A DNA stretch of 6,640 bases from Candidatus Komeilibacteria bacterium RIFCSPLOWO2_02_FULL_48_11 (GCA_001818435.1 MHKO01000007.1:1-6640); one strand, 5' to 3'; shown: positions 1 to 4,633, numbered from the stretch's first letter. The notes: a model not told the origin generated them from the letters alone. Translations and numbers: made by a program.

Positions 1-225
1 CGCCATCGGCATCGCTATGAGTTTAACAACAAATATCGAAGTCAGTTAGAGGCTGTTGGCCTGAAGATTGTCGGCTCTTCGCCTGACGGGCATATTGTTG
101 AAATAGTGGAACTGGCCAACCACCCCTGGTTCGTGGGCGTCCAATTCCACCCGGAATTCAAATCCCGCCCCTTGCGCCCGCATCCGCTGTTTAGGGATTT
201 TGTGGGGGCGTGTTTGAAAAAATAA
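1..225 (+). CDS. pyrG: CTP synthase, C-terminal end (5' partial)
   Basis: This is the last 74 codons of CTP synthase, running in from the left edge and ending at TAA 223-225. The enzyme makes CTP from UTP, ATP and glutamine in the cytoplasm. The visible part is the end of its class I glutamine amidotransferase domain. The motif WFVGVQFHPEFKSRP carries the His and Glu of the Cys-His-Glu triad that releases ammonia from glutamine. Upstream, RHRYEFNNKYR and the segment around SPDGHIVEIVEL are typical of CTP synthases, and the tail PHPLFRDFVGACLKK is where these proteins normally end. The synthetase domain and the catalytic Cys lie outside the window. The next gene starts only 3 bases after the stop, so the two may be co-transcribed. 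The identification is secure; only the partial state limits it. Confidence 0.95.
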   Translation, partial: RHRHRYEFNNKYRSQLEAVGLKIVGSSPDGHIVEIVELANHPWFVGVQFHPEFKSRPLRPHPLFRDFVGACLKK

Positions 226-228
226 AAT

Positions 229-621
229 ATGCCAAAGGATTACAGTAAATGGCATTTATTAAAACAAAAGGTTAATAATTCATTTGAGAAACGACCATTT
301 TTTCACGAACGGGAGATTTGGTATTGTCATTTGGGTGAGAATGTAGGTTTTGAACAAGATGGCAAGGGTGAATCCTTTCTTCGGCCAATAGCGATTTTAC
401 GGAAGTTTAATAATGAAATTTTTTGGGCCATTCCCTTAACGTCCGCATTGAAAGATTCAAAATATTACTATGTTATAAGTTTTGGAGCTGGAAATAAAAG
501 TTCGGCTATTTTATCGCAAATCCGCTTGGTGGACGCCAAGCGCTTAAGTCATAAGATTGGATTTGTCACGAAAGATGAATTTGCTCTGTTAATAAAAAAG
601 CTCAAAGGTTTGATTCCTTGA
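229..621 (+). CDS. PemK/MazF-like toxin-family protein, solitary
   Basis: This 130-residue protein resembles the PemK/MazF fold, whose members are mostly mRNA-cleaving toxins of type II toxin-antitoxin systems. Visible family features in order are REIWYCHLGENVGFEQ (residues 28-43, the first beta strands), the R-P pair in LRPIAILRKF (51-60), the PLTS segment (69-72), and SQIRLVDAKRL (96-106), which matches the usual SQIRxVDxxRL strand and helix. About 25 extra residues precede the core. The ATG lies 3 bases after the pyrG stop with no clear Shine-Dalgarno, which suggests translational coupling or a leaderless habit. No antitoxin-sized gene is next to it: pyrG is upstream and a terminator is downstream. 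It may therefore be an orphan, a domesticated RNase or an inactive relative. Activity cannot be judged from sequence. It is clearly more AT-rich than pyrG. Confidence 0.8.
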   Translation: MPKDYSKWHLLKQKVNNSFEKRPFFHEREIWYCHLGENVGFEQDGKGESFLRPIAILRKFNNEIFWAIPLTSALKDSKYYYVISFGAGNKSSAILSQIRLVDAKRLSHKIGFVTKDEFALLIKKLKGLIP

Positions 622-629
622 GCTTTTTT
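594..629. terminator. Bidirectional Rho-independent terminator
   Basis: AAAAAAGCTCAA (594-605) and TTGAGCTTTTTT (618-629) are perfect 12-bp complementary arms around a 12-base loop. The loop can add two more GC pairs (GG 607-608 with CC 616-617) past a bulged A. The arms have A and T runs at their outer ends, so the hairpin ends in a U tract on either strand. The 3' end of the PemK-like gene, including its TGA (619-621), lies inside the structure. It should end the pyrG-pemK transcript, and also leftward transcripts from the promoter at 679-706. Confidence 0.85.
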
Positions 630-634
630 ATAAC

Positions 635-652
635 CTCGCGTTGGAACGCGAG
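635..652. repeat. Perfect hairpin next to the terminator
   Basis: CTCGCGTT (635-642) and AACGCGAG (645-652) are perfect 8-bp arms separated by only GG. There is no T run after it on either side, so it is not a classical terminator. In a leftward transcript starting near 672 it would form a stable stem just before the terminator hairpin. Confidence 0.6.
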
Positions 653-678
653 TCGGGCCGAAGCCATTTGTACTTACA

Positions 679-706
679 AGTATACACTATCTATTTGAAA
701 AGTCAA
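679..706 (-). promoter_or_regulatory. Candidate leftward promoter in the 622-865 gap
   Basis: Read on the minus strand, TTGACT (701-706) and TATACT (679-684) are good -35 and -10 hexamers with a 16-bp spacer. Transcription would start near 672 and meet the bidirectional terminator at 594-629, giving a transcript of about 80 bases. The rest of the 622-865 gap holds no credible protein gene, tRNA or other RNA gene that I recognise. Confidence 0.4.
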
Positions 707-821
707 GATATCCGGTCTGGAGGCTTGTGTCTAGGTAATCTGGCGTTCTCCTACCGTTGTTCCCGGGTTAGTTCGGCGCTGCGATGGTTGTGGTGTCGGA
801 TTTTTTTTGACAAAAATTTAT

Positions 822-852
822 CAAAAAAAGAGAGCAGTTTTGAGACATGCTC
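822..852 (-). terminator. Probable terminator of the small minus-strand gene
   Basis: Read on the minus strand, GAGCA (848-852) pairs with TGCTC (832-836) around an 11-base loop, and CTTTTTTT (822-829) follows almost at once. It lies 14 bases beyond the stop of the 866-1066 gene. The stem is short. The adjacent A/T runs also form a 9-bp inverted repeat (802-810 with 821-829) that may contribute. Confidence 0.45.
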
Positions 853-865
853 GGGTCTGTTGTGG

Positions 866-1066
866 TTATCGCTCGATGAGGTTGCCCTCGGGGTCGATGT
901 GGAGCTTCACGAGGGCTTTCTCGATCAGCCCCAGTTCGTACTGGATTGCTTCCTCATAGGTTTGGAACTTGCCGGAGCGAACATCATCCAGCAGGTCCTC
1001 GTAACAACCCTGCACGAAGGCGAGCGCGCCTTTCACGGCCTTCCGATTGAATCCACTGGGCGGCAT
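866..1066 (-). CDS. Small hypothetical protein, 66 residues
   Basis: I do not recognise a named family. The 66-residue product starts MPPSGFNRKAVKGALAFV and ends HIDPEGNLIER. It is hydrophilic and probably mainly helical, with a charged middle (YEDLLDDVRSGKFQTYEEA) and no signal peptide, membrane segment or metal-binding motif. It is very likely a real gene. An excellent Shine-Dalgarno, AAAGGAGG on the minus strand (1073-1080), sits 6 bases before the ATG (1064-1066), and a probable terminator follows the TAA. It is the clearest ribosome binding site in the window. The gene stands alone, with terminators on both sides. A possible -10 (TATAGC, 1098-1103, minus) lies upstream, but its best -35 match (TTGCCA, 1117-1122) is only 13 bp away. 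It is distinctly GC-richer than the AT-rich genes on either side, which fits separate acquisition. Confidence 0.65.
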   Translation of the reverse strand: MPPSGFNRKAVKGALAFVQGCYEDLLDDVRSGKFQTYEEAIQYELGLIEKALVKLHIDPEGNLIER

Positions 1067-1131
1067 GAGTAACCTCCTTTTTATTGTTTAGGTTCCGCTA
1101 TAATTTTTTCACGCTTTGGCAATTCGCGTAA

Positions 1132-1160
1132 CAAAAAACAAAGAAACGCCGTGAAGGCGC
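1132..1160 (-). terminator. Probable terminator downstream of the TrmB-like gene
   Basis: Read on the minus strand, CGCC (1156-1159) pairs with GGCG (1147-1150) around a 5-base loop, and a T-rich tract, TTTCTTTGTTTTTT, follows (1133-1146). The stem can extend through G-T and A-T pairs. It lies about 70 bases past the TrmB stop and would insulate the small gene at 866-1066 from transcription through the regulator. Confidence 0.45.
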
Positions 1161-1200
1161 TCAAAAGATTAGTAAATATAAGGAAAACTTTAGGTATATT

Positions 1201-1222
1201 TGTTGTAAGTTTTCTTACAACA
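1201..1222. repeat. Perfect hairpin just after the TrmB stop codon
   Basis: TGTTGTAAG (1201-1209) and CTTACAACA (1214-1222) are perfect 9-bp arms around TTTT. The hairpin begins 6 bases beyond the TGA of the minus-strand regulator (1229-1231). No T run follows on the minus strand, so it may protect the mRNA 3' end or be a binding site rather than a terminator. It contains the hexamers TGTAAG and CTTACA, which also occur in the palindrome at 2870-2895, but in the opposite arrangement. Confidence 0.5.
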
Positions 1223-1228
1223 TTTTCG

Positions 1229-1977
1229 TCATTTGAAAGGTTTTGCGAGTTCCCAAAGCGTATTGAACATTATACGATACGATTGCGCCAGCATATGGCT
1301 TTCAATCCAAATAGCGATTTCGTCGTAAAAAGAGGCAACAAGAACAGTATTATTAAAAACATCAATGTTTACTTTGAGAGGAAAGTTATGGAGCCATCTG
1401 GTTTCTCGCTTGTATTGTTTATCATATTCGGCGGTTTCGCGTGCGGTGTCGGAATTATGGACAAGCATCCGACTTTTTGAGTTTTGTTTTATAAATTTTT
1501 TATTCCACTTATCCCAATATGATTCTGGGAAAAATTCAAAAACATCATCAATTGAACCAGCAAAGGATAAAACCTCCGTATTTTTCGACGTCTCTAGTTC
1601 TTCTTCGTACGCCTCGCGTATTTTTGGCAAGCCCTCAAAATATTTTACGATAACTTTATTTTTCTTTGGCGTCGAAAGAGCCTCGAATTGTGGCAAAATC
1701 GTGGACAATTTTGTTAAAATTTCTTCCGTTTCTTCAATTTTTTTCTTTCCAACTTTTACCAATTTGGCGGGATTTGCCGCAATATACTTTCTCCTTTGTC
1801 TCCTTGTTATTTCATAAATTCCAAGATCGACTAATTTTTCCGCCTCTTCGTAAATTTGCTGCCGGTTGATTTTAGTAATCTTGGATAATTCCAGAACAGA
1901 CAATATGCCATGCTTTAACGAAGCCAAATACAAAATTGCTTGGGTTTTGCTAATTCCCAGCTCCGTCAAAATTTCTA
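1229..1977 (-). pseudogene. TrmB-family transcriptional regulator, main part, interrupted by an IS
   Basis: This holds codons 11 to 258 of a TrmB-type regulator; the first ten codons lie across the IS at 2822-2851. TrmB proteins are dimeric winged-helix DNA-binding regulators, best known for sugar-responsive control in archaea and also found in candidate-phyla bacteria. The winged helix begins at LTELGISKTQAILYLASLKHG, with recognition-helix region ITKINRQQIYEEAEKLVDLG and a basic wing (TRRQRRKYIAA). A charged helical linker follows (KKKIEETEEILTKL), then an effector-type domain (from about KVIVKYFEGLPKIREAYEEEL) ending RIMFNTLWELAKPFK. The only nearby start is a TTG at 1967-1969, which has no good ribosome site and would trim the DNA-binding domain edge, so function is probably lost. 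Upstream in frame, the IS supplies a TAG (1982-1984). The coding part itself is otherwise undamaged, which suggests a recent insertion. Confidence 0.85.
1976..1977. repeat. TA target-site duplication, left copy
   Basis: TA directly precedes the left IS end and is repeated at 2822-2823 after the right end. Deleting the element plus one copy restores the regulator reading frame exactly, which supports this boundary over alternatives such as a CTA duplication. Confidence 0.8.
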
Positions 1978-1997
1978 GAACCTATCTCAAAAATAAT
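1978..1997. repeat. Left terminal inverted repeat of the IS
   Basis: GAACCTATCTCAAAAATAAT reads inward from the left end and is the exact reverse complement of 2802-2821. The transposase stop codon (TGA on the minus strand, 1987-1989) is inside it. Confidence 0.93.
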
Positions 1998-2753
1998 TTC
2001 TCAATAAAATCATCATACAACCCAGTAAAACAAAGCTTAAAAAGTTACTTGCGTAATATTCGTAGCGAGTGACGATTTTGCGGAAGTTCTGCAGCCAGGC
2101 GTAGAGCCGCTCCGCTTTCCACCGCTTCCGGTACCGCCGCAATGGCCTCCCGTCCTGAGTCCGAGCTTTCCTACGGTTGGACTTATGAGGGGAAATCATT
2201 TCAATGCCCTGCTCTTTCAATGTTGTATCCAAGGGATCGGAGTCATAGGCCCGGTCACCCACGATGCGTCTCGGAGCCGCTTTGGTAAATCGCTTGGCAA
2301 GCGTTTTCGCCACCAGGGTGATTTCATGCGGAGTAGCAGAATCCACGTGCACGGCGATTGGAAAACCTGAAGCGTCTGATATGGCCATGACCTTGGAGCC
2401 CTTGCCCCGCTTGGTTTTTCCCACGCATGCCCCCCTTTTTTAGCGCTTGCGAACGAGCCGTCAATGAAGCATTCTTGCACCTTGATTTTTCCGCGCCGCT
2501 CCATGTCTTGAGCCAGCGCCGTAAGGATGTTCTCGAATACGTTCTGCGCGGTCCATTCTTGAAAGCGGCGATGGCAGGTCTGGTAGGGCGGGTACCGGTC
2601 GGGCAAATCCTTCCACTGGGCTCCGGTGCGCAGTATCCAGAGAATGCCGTTTAAGACATCTCGGTCAGGGCGCCGCGGACGGCCTCGTCCGTCCTTGCGG
2701 GGAGAGGGAGGGACGAGCGGTGCAACGACCTCCCATTGTTGATCGGTGAGCAT
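1987..2753 (-). CDS. IS5-family transposase, made by -1 frameshift from two overlapping frames
   Basis: Frame A (2217-2753, 178 codons) and frame B (open below 2440, to 1987) join to give about 255 residues. The N-terminal part, from MLTDQQWEVVAPLVPPSPRK, with GILWILRTGAQWKDLPDRYP, is the helix-turn-helix domain typical of this family. The DDE catalytic domain follows. The first Asp is in FIDGSFASAKK (D98), the second in GDRAYDSD (about D167), and the Glu in RYRKRWKAERLYAW (about E215) with the Y-(2)-R-(3)-E spacing of the family. Frame A alone lacks the second Asp and the Glu, so only the fused product can be active. The join AKKGGACVGKTKRGKG reads like an ordinary family member, which supports a -1 shift at the A6G6 run (2430-2441). 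The ATG (2751-2753) has no clear ribosome site; a TATAAT lies upstream on the minus strand at 2795-2800. Confidence 0.92.
2430..2441 (-). other. Slippery A6G6 frameshift site in the transposase
   Basis: On the minus strand the message reads GCT AAA AAA GGG GGG CAT in frame A. The -1 frame has a TAA at 2440-2442 directly before the run and is open after it, so the shift must occur within or just after these 12 bases. Slipping back one base gives AKKGGACVGK. Either ribosomal -1 frameshifting (A AAA GGG, or G GGG re-pairing) or RNA polymerase slippage on the homopolymers would work. A simple one-base G deletion would look the same in a single copy. Confidence 0.75.
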
Positions 2754-2794
2754 ATGCGTTTTTGTTTTTATTTTTGGCTTTAGTTAGCATAATT

Positions 2795-2800
2795 ATTATA
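2795..2800 (-). promoter_or_regulatory. Candidate -10 box of the transposase promoter
   Basis: TATAAT on the minus strand lies 42 bases before the transposase ATG. The -35 position at 17-bp spacing (2818-2823) falls across the IS/target junction and reads TAGAAC, a poor match. A junction-spanning -35 would make expression depend on the insertion site. Confidence 0.35.
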
Positions 2801-2801
2801 C

Positions 2802-2821
2802 ATTATTTTTGAGATAGGTTC
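2802..2821. repeat. Right terminal inverted repeat of the IS
   Basis: The last 20 bases of the element, ending GAGATAGGTTC, are the exact reverse complement of 1978-1997. TA (2822-2823) follows as the second copy of the target duplication. Confidence 0.93.
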
Positions 2822-2851
2822 TAATTGTTTTTCATTAAAGAGATTTTTCAT
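2822..2851 (-). pseudogene. First ten codons of the TrmB-family regulator, cut off by the IS
   Basis: The minus strand from ATG (2849-2851) reads MKNLFNEKQL up to the IS boundary. Joined through the single restored TA to 1975 and below, it continues in frame as EILTELGISKTQ, giving MKNLFNEKQLEILTELGIS, a normal N-terminus for this family, and a 258-codon gene. With the IS in place, translation from this ATG enters the element and stops at a TAA (2780-2782) after 23 codons. A weak GGGTGG ribosome-site-like sequence precedes the ATG. The promoter at 2886-2914 is in the right position to drive it. Confidence 0.8.
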
Positions 2852-2855
2852 TTTG

Positions 2856-2884
2856 TTGCCACCCATATGGGCTTACACTATATT
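2856..2884 (+). promoter_or_regulatory. Candidate rightward promoter overlapping the palindrome
   Basis: TTGCCA (2856-2861) and TATATT (2879-2884) are separated by exactly 17 bases on the plus strand. The -10 lies over the centre of the 26-bp palindrome. It would transcribe towards the M23-peptidase remnant at 2973, leaving a leader of about 80 bases. Confidence 0.45.
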
Positions 2885-2895
2885 TAGTGTAAGCC
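2870..2895. promoter_or_regulatory. 26-bp palindromic operator, probably for the TrmB-family regulator
   Basis: GGCTTACACTA (2870-2880) and TAGTGTAAGCC (2885-2895) are perfect 11-bp arms around TATT. The site is next to the regulator's original start and overlaps the -10 boxes of both the leftward and the rightward promoter, the usual layout of a self-regulating repressor operator. A separate 10-bp palindrome, CCCATATGGG, overlaps its left edge (2862-2871). No T run follows on either side, so a terminator is unlikely. That the TrmB-like protein is the ligand is inference from position. Confidence 0.65.
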
Positions 2896-2914
2896 ACCAA
2901 CAGGAATTTTTCAA
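2886..2914 (-). promoter_or_regulatory. Promoter of the TrmB-family regulator
   Basis: On the minus strand, TTGAAA (2909-2914) and TACACT (2886-2891) have an exact 17-bp spacer, placing the start near 2880, about 30 bases before the regulator ATG. The -10 is inside the right arm of the palindrome, so binding there should block it. With the IS inserted, this promoter points into the transposase gene. Confidence 0.55.
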
Positions 2915-2954
2915 GTTTTTGTCAAACTCCCTACTGTCCGCTGGGATTTTATTC

Positions 2955-2960
2955 TATAAT
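2955..2960 (+). promoter_or_regulatory. Candidate -10 box before the M23-peptidase remnant
   Basis: TATAAT lies 12 bases before the ATG at 2973. No convincing -35 is found 16-18 bases upstream (the region reads around CTACTGTC). If used, the start would be about 6 bases before the ATG, giving an almost leaderless message, which agrees with the lack of a Shine-Dalgarno there. Confidence 0.4.
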
Positions 2961-2972
2961 GATTAGCAGTTT

Positions 2973-3353
2973 ATGATTGGAAGTTTTAAAACAAGGTTTT
3001 TTATTTTGGTTCTAGTTATTAGCGCTAGTTTTTTGATTGTCGGAGCCGCGCCTCATCAAACTAAGTCCGCGGAAATCTCCAAATTCAGCCCGCCCTTAGC
3101 GCGCGCGAATGAACGGGTGACCAAGAAACCCTTTGGCTTGTATGTTACGCTAAAAAATTCTCCAGTTTTGCCGGAGCGATTCACCGGTTACCACACCGGC
3201 GCTGATTTTGAAATTTTTGCGGACGAAAAAAATAAGCCGGTACAAGTAACCGCTGTCTGCGCTGGCAAGCTTATAGCCAAGCAAAGAGTAACCGGTTATG
3301 GCTTTAAAGCGTCGGCGCTCCAAAACCCGCCTATCCCGCTTGCGGGACAATGA
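2973..3353 (+). pseudogene. M23 (LytM-type) peptidase-like protein, 3'-truncated
   Basis: The 126-residue frame starts with a signal or anchor segment (RFFILVLVISASFLIVGAA, residues 8-26), so the product is exported or membrane-anchored. From about residue 53 it looks like the beginning of a LytM/M23 peptidoglycan endopeptidase domain. KPFGLYVTLKNSPVLPERF is followed by GYHTGADFE, whose H74 and D78 form the HxxxD zinc-ligand motif, and then VTAVCAGKLIAKQRVTGYG. A normal domain would continue for another 60-80 residues to a second zinc motif, HxH. Here homology-like sequence stops at about residue 110 (near 3302), and 16 unrelated residues (FKASALQNPPIPLAGQ) run into a palindrome cluster and a TGA. 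The HxH motif is absent, so the protein cannot be an active zinc peptidase. The gene appears to have lost its 3' half in the event that also removed the 5' half of the adaptor gene. Confidence 0.75.
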
Positions 3354-3421
3354 AGACATATGTTTGTTTTTCATATGCCTTCATTGTCTCACAAAAGAGA
3401 CCAATGTTCAACCTAATTAGG
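3301..3421. repeat. Cluster of five palindromes at the junction of two broken genes
   Basis: Within about 120 bases lie: GCTTTAAAGC (3301-3310); TCCCGCTTGCGGGA (3334-3347); a long hairpin with 17-base arms 3346-3362 and 3372-3388 (one mismatch, 9-base loop TTTGTTTTT); CATTGTCTC (3382-3390) against GAGACCAATG (3397-3406) with one bulge; and CCTAATTAGG (3412-3421). The second arm of the long hairpin can pair either leftwards or rightwards, so the structures compete. No transposase gene or terminal repeat pair marks a known element. It may be a small palindromic repeat, a deletion scar or a faulty assembly join. Confidence 0.65.
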
Positions 3422-3506
3422 AAAGGTCAGTAGTTTACTGGCTACCCAAAGAACCATACAAGACAATAAAGAAGCGATTACCGGCGCTGACCGAGATTTA
3501 AAAGAG

Positions 3507-4346
3507 ATGCAGAGTAACAATCCATTGGATTTGGCATCAGCCGAGAAAACAGTCAAAGAAAGAGAAGCCTCTTTGGCTAACCTTAAGGCTGGGCCAGATA
3601 GTCTGGATATCCGCAGTCAGGATCTGACTATCCGTCAGCGTCAAAATTCACTCTCCGACGCCATAGCAAAGCTGGCTGACTACACTGTTCGCGCTCCGCT
3701 GGACGGCATTATTGCCGAGCTGAACGTCAAAGTCGGGGACCAAGCATCTTCCGGCGCGGCCCTGGCCACTCTGGTCACCAAGCAGAAAGTGGCTGAAGTC
3801 TCGCTCAATGAAGTGGACGTGGCTAAAGTTAAGGTCGGGCAAAAAGTTATTCTGACTTTTGACGCGGTTGAGGGACTCTCTATCACCGGCCAGGTGGCGG
3901 AAGTTGATACTTTAGGCGCAGTGTCCCAGGGCGTGGTGAGTTACGCGGTAAAAATTACTTTTGATACCCAAGATGAACGGGTGAAATCCGGCATGAGCGT
4001 TTCCGCGGCCATAATTACGGACGTCAAACAAGACGTGCTGATAGTACCCTCAAGCGCGGTAAAATCCCAAGGCGACAATTATTACGTGGAAGTTTTCGAC
4101 CCCAGTGTTCCCGGCTCGCAAAGCAATCAGGCTTTTGCTTCAGCCACGCCGCCAAGTCGGCAAACGGTTGCCACTGGTTTATCTAATGATACGGATACGG
4201 AAATTGTTTCTGGTTTGAAAATCGGCGACCGCATAGTCACCAGAACCATTACTTCCACCACCAGCGCCACCACAACGTCGGCGCCCAGCTTGTTTGGGGG
4301 TCAGGGTAACCGTCAGGGCGGGGGCGGTATAATGATTCCGCGCTAA
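3507..4346 (+). pseudogene. MacA/HlyD-family efflux adaptor, N-terminally truncated
   Basis: This is the C-terminal two-thirds of a periplasmic-adaptor (membrane fusion) protein of the kind that works with MacB-type ABC exporters. From the first ATG, residues 1-56 are helical coiled-coil (AEKTVKEREASLANLKAG). The second lipoyl half follows (TVRAPLDGIIAELNVKVGDQ, about 60-90), then a beta-barrel (VAEVSLNEVDVAKVKVGQK to SGMSVSAAI, about 95-170), and a membrane-proximal domain (VLIVPSSAV to GDRIVTRTI, about 177-249). It ends in a Ser/Thr- and Gly-rich tail. The signal anchor, first lipoyl half and first coiled-coil helix are missing. The frame is open and still adaptor-like upstream to 3417 (SSLLATQRTIQDNKEAITGA), just after a TAA at 3414, so ATG 3507 is only the first available start and has no ribosome site. 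The product would be cytoplasmic and probably useless unless an intact copy exists elsewhere. Confidence 0.85.
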
Positions 4347-4370
4347 CCTTAAAAAGAAATTAGCTTCGTT

Positions 4371-4590
4371 TGTCATCCCGAGCGACACACTGATTGCGTT
4401 AAAAACATAATAACTCCGCCTGTCAATAAATAATATTTAAAGCTCAAAGCGAAATGGAGCGAGAGGATCCCCTGACAATTGCACAAACCATGGGATCCTC
4501 TCGGCGCGCCTCATCCATAGCAGTGAATCACGTTACTTGATTTTCCACGTTCATTGCTTATGGCACGTCCTTTGACGCCTCGGGATGACA
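4371..4590. repeat. Palindromic repeat element between adaptor and ATPase genes
   Basis: The outer ends TGTCATCCCGAG (4371-4382) and CTCGGGATGACA (4579-4590) are perfect 12-bp inverted repeats. An inner pair, CGAGAGGATCCC (4460-4471) and GGGATCCTCTCG (4492-4503), is also perfect around a 20-base loop. The two halves are almost equal (101 and 99 bases), giving a symmetric non-coding element of about 220 bp that fills most of the 4347-4633 gap. The TCATCCCGAG and GAGGATCC words are those of dispersed palindromic repeats seen in many environmental bacterial genomes, as I recall. It contains no gene. Confidence 0.75.
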
Positions 4591-4633
4591 TGACAGGCTT
4601 CTTGATTTACAAGACTAACTTGGTATCACTTCC

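Larger units (their letters stand above)
1978..2821 (-). mobile_element. IS5-family insertion sequence (IS427-like group), 844 bp
   Basis: This is a complete insertion sequence bounded by perfect 20-bp terminal inverted repeats (1978-1997 and 2802-2821) and flanked by a TA duplication. It encodes one DDE transposase split over two overlapping frames on the minus strand. Size, the two-frame transposase, the TA-type target and the DDE sequence fit the IS427-like branch of the IS5 family; the group is inferred from memory of these traits. The stop codon of the second frame lies inside the left terminal repeat, so the element is very compact. It has inserted within codon 10 of a TrmB-family gene, in the same orientation. 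Nothing in the ends or the catalytic motifs is broken, so it may still be mobile. It is GC-richer than the regulator gene around it. Confidence 0.93.

Noticed and set aside
652..800. A tRNA or other structured RNA in the gap
   Set aside because: GGGTTAGTTCGG resembles a T-loop only loosely, and no acceptor or anticodon stem can be closed around it on either strand.
641..1072. A 143-codon plus-strand open frame
   Set aside because: It overlaps the 866-1066 minus gene, which has a strong ribosome site. It has no ribosome site of its own, and its predicted residues, rich in Cys, Leu and Ser, look like the antisense of the real gene.
1151..1817. Plus-strand open frames of 109 and 150 codons
   Set aside because: They lie mainly on the antisense side of the TrmB-family gene, whose product has clear domain structure; the plus-strand translations resemble no family.
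1975..2823. A 3-bp CTA or a 4-bp duplication for the IS
   Set aside because: CTA at 1975-1977 also fits if the terminal C (2821) is counted outside the element, but that breaks the perfect 20-bp ends. A 4-bp CTAG against CTAA does not match. TA alone restores the regulator frame.
3382..3421. An integron attC-like site
   Set aside because: AAC and palindromic segments are present, but no paired core sites of the GTTRRRY type with the expected spacing could be placed, and there is no integrase or cassette.
3401..3470. A short frame MFNLIRKGQ followed by TAG and more open frame, as a hint of stop-codon readthrough
   Set aside because: Another frame of the same bases gives sensible adaptor sequence (SSLLATQRTIQDNKEA), which explains the region without recoding.
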